From: Nibrella viscosa | GTDB taxonomy: Bacteria > Bacteroidota > Bacteroidia > Cytophagales > Spirosomataceae | Direction: 5' to 3' | NCBI RefSeq assembly: GCF_039541875.1 | Contig: NZ_BAABHB010000003.1 | Span: forward strand, 558,001 to 622,000 | Length of the DNA: 64,000 nt | Shown here: piece by piece, positions 60,821-64,000 of the stretch | Layout: each line of letters begins with the position of its first letter | Numbering within the stretch: position 1 is the first letter of the stretch | Position numbers and translations under genes: made by a program | The notes under the pieces: generated by a model | Database searches by the model: none | Told to the model about the DNA's origin: nothing | Seen by the model: the letters and a program-made list of their open reading frames with translations, nothing else

Positions 60821-61531
60821 TTAAAGCGCCGTTACCTTAATCTTGTTGTAATACAGGGTAGTAATGCCTTCAAAACCGGAGTCGGTACCGACAATCACCC
60901 AGAGTTCGCCTTTGTCGTTGGTTTTGGCCGTGAATGGCGTTTCCTGATTGGTACGCTGGATCAGCTTGTACTGGGTTACGTCATCCCCGGCCCCTACATG
61001 CCCAATCACAATCATATCTTTGCCGCCACTCGACTGGTTACCTTTGTCGATGCTCAACTCATAATAATCGTTTTTCTTCACCTTCACCGGTTCTGTAGCC
61101 GATGCACCGACCTTCAGAAATACGGCCTTTGCCGGTGAACCACCAATGCCGACGCTATTATCGGCGTACTGCGAGGCCATTTCCAGGTCAAACTTCAGGC
61201 GATAGTCGGTGTTGGCTTTCAGGCCGGTTACTTTCCGCTTCACGAACATAAACATGTCGTCGCTGCGGTTGCTGCCGGAGATCTTCAGCGCCTTTTCGGC
61301 TGTATTGAGCGGAGCCGGCAGGGGTTCGTGCTTGAAACTGAAATCCATGATTCCTTCCTGTTGAACACTGTAGTCGGTGTAGTCGCCTGTCCAGCCGTCG
61401 GTACCGGTGCTGAAGTCAGAATTGACCAGCACGTTGTTCGCTCCGGTCCCTGGATTAATAGGTTGGTCATTCTGACAGGCACTGAAAGCCAGCGTTATTA
61501 ACGCAAAAAAATGAATGCTTACTCGTTTCAT
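60821..61531 (-). CDS. Lipoprotein, tandem paralogue 1
   Basis: A 236-residue predicted lipoprotein (lipobox FSAC; MKRVSIHFFALITLAFSAC). The mature part is beta-rich: VNSDFSTGTDGWTGDYTDYS, FMFVKRKVTGLKANTDYRLKFDLEMASQYADN, IGGSPAKAVFLKVGASATEPV, VIGHVGAGDDV and VGTDSGFEGITTLYYNKI. The pattern is like a carbohydrate-binding or galactose-binding-like module, but no domain can be named. A second copy lies 113 bp upstream (61645-62349), clearly homologous. The pair suggests a recent tandem duplication of a surface or periplasmic binding protein. Confidence 0.85.
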   Translation of the reverse strand: MKRVSIHFFALITLAFSACQNDQPINPGTGANNVLVNSDFSTGTDGWTGDYTDYSVQQEGIMDFSFKHEPLPAPLNTAEKALKISGSNRSDDMFMFVKRKVTGLKANTDYRLKFDLEMASQYADNSVGIGGSPAKAVFLKVGASATEPVKVKKNDYYELSIDKGNQSSGGKDMIVIGHVGAGDDVTQYKLIQRTNQETPFTAKTNDKGELWVIVGTDSGFEGITTLYYNKIKVTAL

Positions 61532-61644
61532 AATTTACTGGAGTGTGAATAAAACATAAACTAACTTACCCGGGTATGTACCGAAAAGACCCGCATAGGC
61601 GGGAGAGGGTTGGAAGAACCGTAAGAAATATCCAAAAAAAGCCG

Positions 61645-62349
61645 TTAAAGAGCCGTAATGCTAATAGTGTTGTAATACAGGGAAGTGATGCCTTCGAAGC
61701 CGGAGTCGGTACCGACAATTACCCAGAGTTCGCCTTTGTCGTTGGTTATGGCTGTAAAGGGCAGCCCCTGATTACTGCGTTGAATCAGCCGGTATTCGTT
61801 CACATCATCACCGGCCCCCACATGCCCAATCACAATCATATCCCTGCCTCTGTTCGATTGATTGCCTTTATCAATACTCAGGTTGTAAAAGTCACCGTTT
61901 CTGACCTTCACGGGTTCGGTGGGTGTTGCGCCTACCTTTACATAGACGGAAGTAGCCGGTGAGCCGCCAATACCCACGCTGTTGTTGGCATATTGCGAAG
62001 CCATTTCCAGTTCAAACAGTAAGGTGTATGAGGTGTTTGGCTGTAGCCCGCTGATCTTCCGCTTCACAAACATAAACATGTTGGCACTAGCATTCTTCCC
62101 GGAGAGGAGCAGGGCTTTCTCGTTGGTATTTAGCGGAGCCGGCAGGGTGGTATGCTCAAACCGAAAATTCATAAGGCCTTCCTGATGAATGCTGTAGTCG
62201 GTAAAACCTCCGGTCCAGCCGTCGGTGCCGCTGCTGAAATCGGAGTTGACCAGTACTACTTCGGTATCCGGATCAACATCAGTGTCTTGCCGGCACGCCG
62301 TAAAGGCCGGTGCCAGTAAGACAAACAAATACAGAGTTGCTTGTTTCAT
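61645..62349 (-). CDS. Lipoprotein, tandem paralogue 2
   Basis: A 234-residue predicted lipoprotein (lipobox FTAC in LLAPAFTACRQD). It aligns along its length with the paralogue at 60821: VNSDFSSGTDGWTGGFTDYS, FMFVKRKISGLQPNTSYTLLF, FELEMASQYANNSVGIGGSPA, IVIGHVGAGDDVNEYRLIQRSNQG and ELWVIVGTDSGFEGITSLYYN. The loops and Lys/Glu positions diverge more than the strands. The two genes likely arose by duplication. The region upstream to DoxX (62350-62537) contains no gene. Confidence 0.85.
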   Translation of the reverse strand: MKQATLYLFVLLAPAFTACRQDTDVDPDTEVVLVNSDFSSGTDGWTGGFTDYSIHQEGLMNFRFEHTTLPAPLNTNEKALLLSGKNASANMFMFVKRKISGLQPNTSYTLLFELEMASQYANNSVGIGGSPATSVYVKVGATPTEPVKVRNGDFYNLSIDKGNQSNRGRDMIVIGHVGAGDDVNEYRLIQRSNQGLPFTAITNDKGELWVIVGTDSGFEGITSLYYNTISITAL

Positions 62350-62537
62350 TGTCTTATCTGGTTTGGCTGTATACTAAATAAACCTGGTAGTAGTAGGTTT
62401 GTTTGGCGTCAAACCGGATGAGCAGGAGTGGGTAAATTGCTAAAGAATTACCGGAGAGTATGAACCGGTAAGGTGGCTGTGTGTAGGTTGGACTAGAATA
62501 CGGAAGTCACCAGATGCCGGCGCTGGTGAGGATGTGG

Positions 62538-62885
62538 TCATATGTAGCGGCCTGCCCACCAGATAAGTATGCCCTGCAACGGAAGCCGTGCCCATAGCAG
62601 CCACTGCGGAATGTTTGGGAACTTACCCGACGTAGCCATGTAAATATTGGCCGGAAATACGGCGACCAGCAGCAAAATCAATCCCCAGGCCGCCAGCGAA
62701 CGGGTTTGGGAAAACAGCAAGCCGACTCCCAAAAGTATTTCAAATAAACCGCTTATATCTACAATTAGCCGGGGGTAGGGGATATACGGTGGCATAATGG
62801 CCATATACGTCCGGGGCGAAATAAAATGAAGAATGCCGGCGACTATGTAGATGCCGGCCATAAGGTATAGGCTGATGTTTTGCAT
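62538..62885 (-). CDS. DoxX-family membrane protein
   Basis: A 115-residue, four-segment membrane protein of the DoxX/SURF4 type. Hydrophobic segments: ISLYLMAGIYIVAGILHF, PRLIVDISGLFEILLGVGLLFSQ, SLAAWGLILLLVAVFPANIYM and WLLWARLPLQGILIWWAG. The HFISPRTYMAIMPPYIPYP segment is a family hallmark. Some DoxX proteins associate with redox stress, but no partner is nearby. The ATG at 62885 is chosen over an in-frame GTG four codons upstream. It is the last complete gene of the window. Confidence 0.88.
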   Translation of the reverse strand: MQNISLYLMAGIYIVAGILHFISPRTYMAIMPPYIPYPRLIVDISGLFEILLGVGLLFSQTRSLAAWGLILLLVAVFPANIYMATSGKFPNIPQWLLWARLPLQGILIWWAGRYI

Positions 62886-62897
62886 AAACAAATACAC

Positions 62898-63479
62898 AAC
62901 AGCTTGTTGATCTCATTTGTTGAGCAGCGCTGGGCATCAGCACGGAGCTGGTGACCAGCAGCAGCAGACCGGTCTGTTTGTGTTGATTACGGGTTGAGCG
63001 CTTCATTCAGGCATGAGAAAGCAATTAGCGGAAGAAAAAAGAAAAACTGTTGCCGGGGGTAGAGTTGAGTTTTACCCGGTGACCAGGGGCGGCCGGTAAC
63101 GCAGCACCATCCGCAAGTTCAGGCCTTGCCAGACCATCCAGCGAAATCCGGCATCGAGCATGGCTCTATTATCGCCGGCGTACTTCTTGTTTAATCCATG
63201 GACATAAGCCAGAACGGACGTAAGCCAGATAAGTATAGAATGAAGATGGATTGTCCTTCCGGCCAACCGGCAGAAATCACAGGCTGATGCCTGCCTTCAG
63301 AAACGACGTGTTCTCATTGGCGCCCTGCTCGTTCTGGGACACAATGGTTGGGTACTAATAGGTTCTGGGGAGAAACAGCGAACAGATAGCTACCTGCCCG
63401 GTTGTCATCGAAACCCTGCTGGGCGAAAAATTGCTGTAAAGCGTCCATATTCTTCCGGTATACAGCAAGTTTTAAATCA
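62898..63479. other. Gene-poor region between DoxX and the alpha/beta hydrolase
   Basis: About 580 bp with no confident intact gene. A possible frameshifted short gene is at 63277-63448 on the minus strand. Another minus-strand frame (starting at 63006) begins with a signal-peptide-like MKRSTRNQHKQTG start but runs into DoxX in another frame. The stretch looks like decayed coding sequence. Confidence 0.45.
63277..63448 (-). pseudogene. Possible short frameshifted gene
   Basis: The minus-strand frame starting at the ATG at 63448 gives MDALQQFFAQQGFDDNRAGS and continues YLFAVSPQNLL, after which a shift of frame near 63355 gives PTIVSQNEQGANENTSFLK and then AGISL and a stop. It is short and unrecognised; coding bias is the only support, and it may be chance. 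Confidence 0.25.
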
Positions 63480-64000
63480 TTACTTTTTTTTCTGAATAAA
63501 ACCCGCGACAGCCGTCGCCAGCGCCGGCATTACCGGCAATGTTGGATTGCTGTACGTAGCTATATTGGCCTGCATCTCTTTCTCGCTCTCCTTCAGCACG
63601 TGGTTCATCCGGTCGATAATAACCAGTTGTGCATCGGGTTTGGCGCTGGCCAGCAGCCGGGCCTGCTCTTCGCTGACCTGAATGTCGCTGGTGCCCTGAA
63701 CAAGCAGCACCGGCATATTCAGTTTCCTGATCTCGACTTGCGGGTCGTACTTGAACCAGGAGATCAGGTAGGGTTGAACACTGGGCCGAAGCAGCGCCCC
63801 CAGCATGGGGTTCACGTTCTTTACCCACTTGCCTTGCACCAGACTATCCAGCGCCGGATTCACCATCTCGGCGACTTGGGGTGGTTGGTTCTTCATTTGC
63901 TCCCGAATGAGTTTATCGGCCGGAAGTCCGGCACCCGCTACCGAGATAAAGCCGTCGGCCTTCGCCTGATTGGCGGCTACCATGCCGATAAGCGACCCTT
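63480..64000 (-). CDS. Alpha/beta hydrolase, 5' end outside the window
   Basis: A partial gene, entering the window from the right. The first residues, encoded by the edge bases, read GSLIGMVAANQAKADGFISVAGAG, where GSLIG is the nucleophile elbow of an alpha/beta hydrolase. Later segments include MPVLLVQGTSDIQVSEEQARLL with the catalytic Asp and a final His in IDRMNHVLKE. It ends GFIQKKK. The N-terminal third, with the oxyanion region, is missing. The type fits serine esterases or peptidases; substrate unknown. The visible C-terminal part has normal length. Confidence 0.88.
   Translation of the reverse strand, partial: GSLIGMVAANQAKADGFISVAGAGLPADKLIREQMKNQPPQVAEMVNPALDSLVQGKWVKNVNPMLGALLRPSVQPYLISWFKYDPQVEIRKLNMPVLLVQGTSDIQVSEEQARLLASAKPDAQLVIIDRMNHVLKESEKEMQANIATYSNPTLPVMPALATAVAGFIQKKK

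Noticed and set aside
62740..63006. Minus-strand frame starting with a signal-peptide-like sequence
   Set aside because: Most of it overlaps DoxX in another frame; only the first 30 residues look protein-like.
63072..63266. 64-residue minus-strand frame
   Set aside because: No domain, no ribosome site and no neighbours; treated as possible decayed sequence, not a gene.

Overview
The window looks like a chromosomal segment from a Bacteroidota bacterium of the order Cytophagales, most likely a Spirosoma-like member of Spirosomaceae. The signs are type IX secretion (T9SS) sorting domains, SprB repeats, a SusC/SusD pair, a Bacteroidota-type RNA polymerase omega subunit, OstA-like and DUF4835 proteins, and promoters with the Bacteroidota -7 element TAnnTTTG. 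Base composition is moderately GC-rich. This assignment is inference from gene content; no rRNA or tRNA gene was seen.

Layout. 1-381 is the end of a LytTR response regulator interrupted by an in-frame TGA. 388-7374 is a long minus-strand series read bamD, rpoZ, coaBC, DUF4835 (PorD-like), recN, then a small lipoprotein, a SCO1-type copper chaperone and a cytochrome c. 7545-11449 has a T9SS cargo protein, an OstA/LptA-like protein and divergent tilS. 11595-16771 has a PorE-like OmpA protein, an SDR enzyme, and a 41-residue membrane protein translationally coupled to a sodium:solute symporter. 16803-26590 has a DUF2911 protein, a NUDIX hydrolase, a large membrane protein, a subtilisin-like T9SS protease and a giant SprB-repeat adhesin broken by an assembly gap. 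26758-31920 has mnmA, a TrpF-like protein, a PspC/LiaF-like pair and an ECF sigma factor operon. 32041-40415 is housekeeping: split transketolase, Bcp peroxiredoxin, M23 and M48 peptidases, a fumarylacetoacetase-like enzyme, sucC and an ABC ATPase. 41165-47957 has the SusC/SusD pair and groESL. 48208-56035 has a conserved unknown, a TatD-family hydrolase, a lipoprotein and an outer-membrane protein, a two-component system, a coiled-coil protein and a membrane-anchored phosphodiesterase-like protein. 56058-64000 has two gene relics around a DPP-IV-like peptidase, a GMC oxidoreductase, two tandem paralogous lipoproteins, DoxX and a truncated alpha/beta hydrolase.

The most unusual content is intergenic. 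Ten gaps hold long imperfect palindromes whose arms are short tandem arrays of a 7-bp unit. An eleventh has the same architecture with a 9-bp unit. The unit sequence differs between elements, yet the two arms of one element always match, and several loops share a core close to GCTGACGC. The elements fill gaps of about 60-210 bp, often contain or abut a stop codon, and never lie inside the body of a gene. No transposase or reverse transcriptase is in the window, so whatever makes or spreads them must be elsewhere. This is the best candidate for something undescribed here.

The genes include several envelope functions that would work together: outer-membrane assembly (bamD, OstA-like), T9SS accessory parts (DUF4835, PorE-like) and T9SS cargo (the 7545 protein, the S8 protease, the SprB adhesin), with nutrient uptake by SusC/SusD and envelope stress control by the ECF sigma operon and the PspC/LiaF-like pair.
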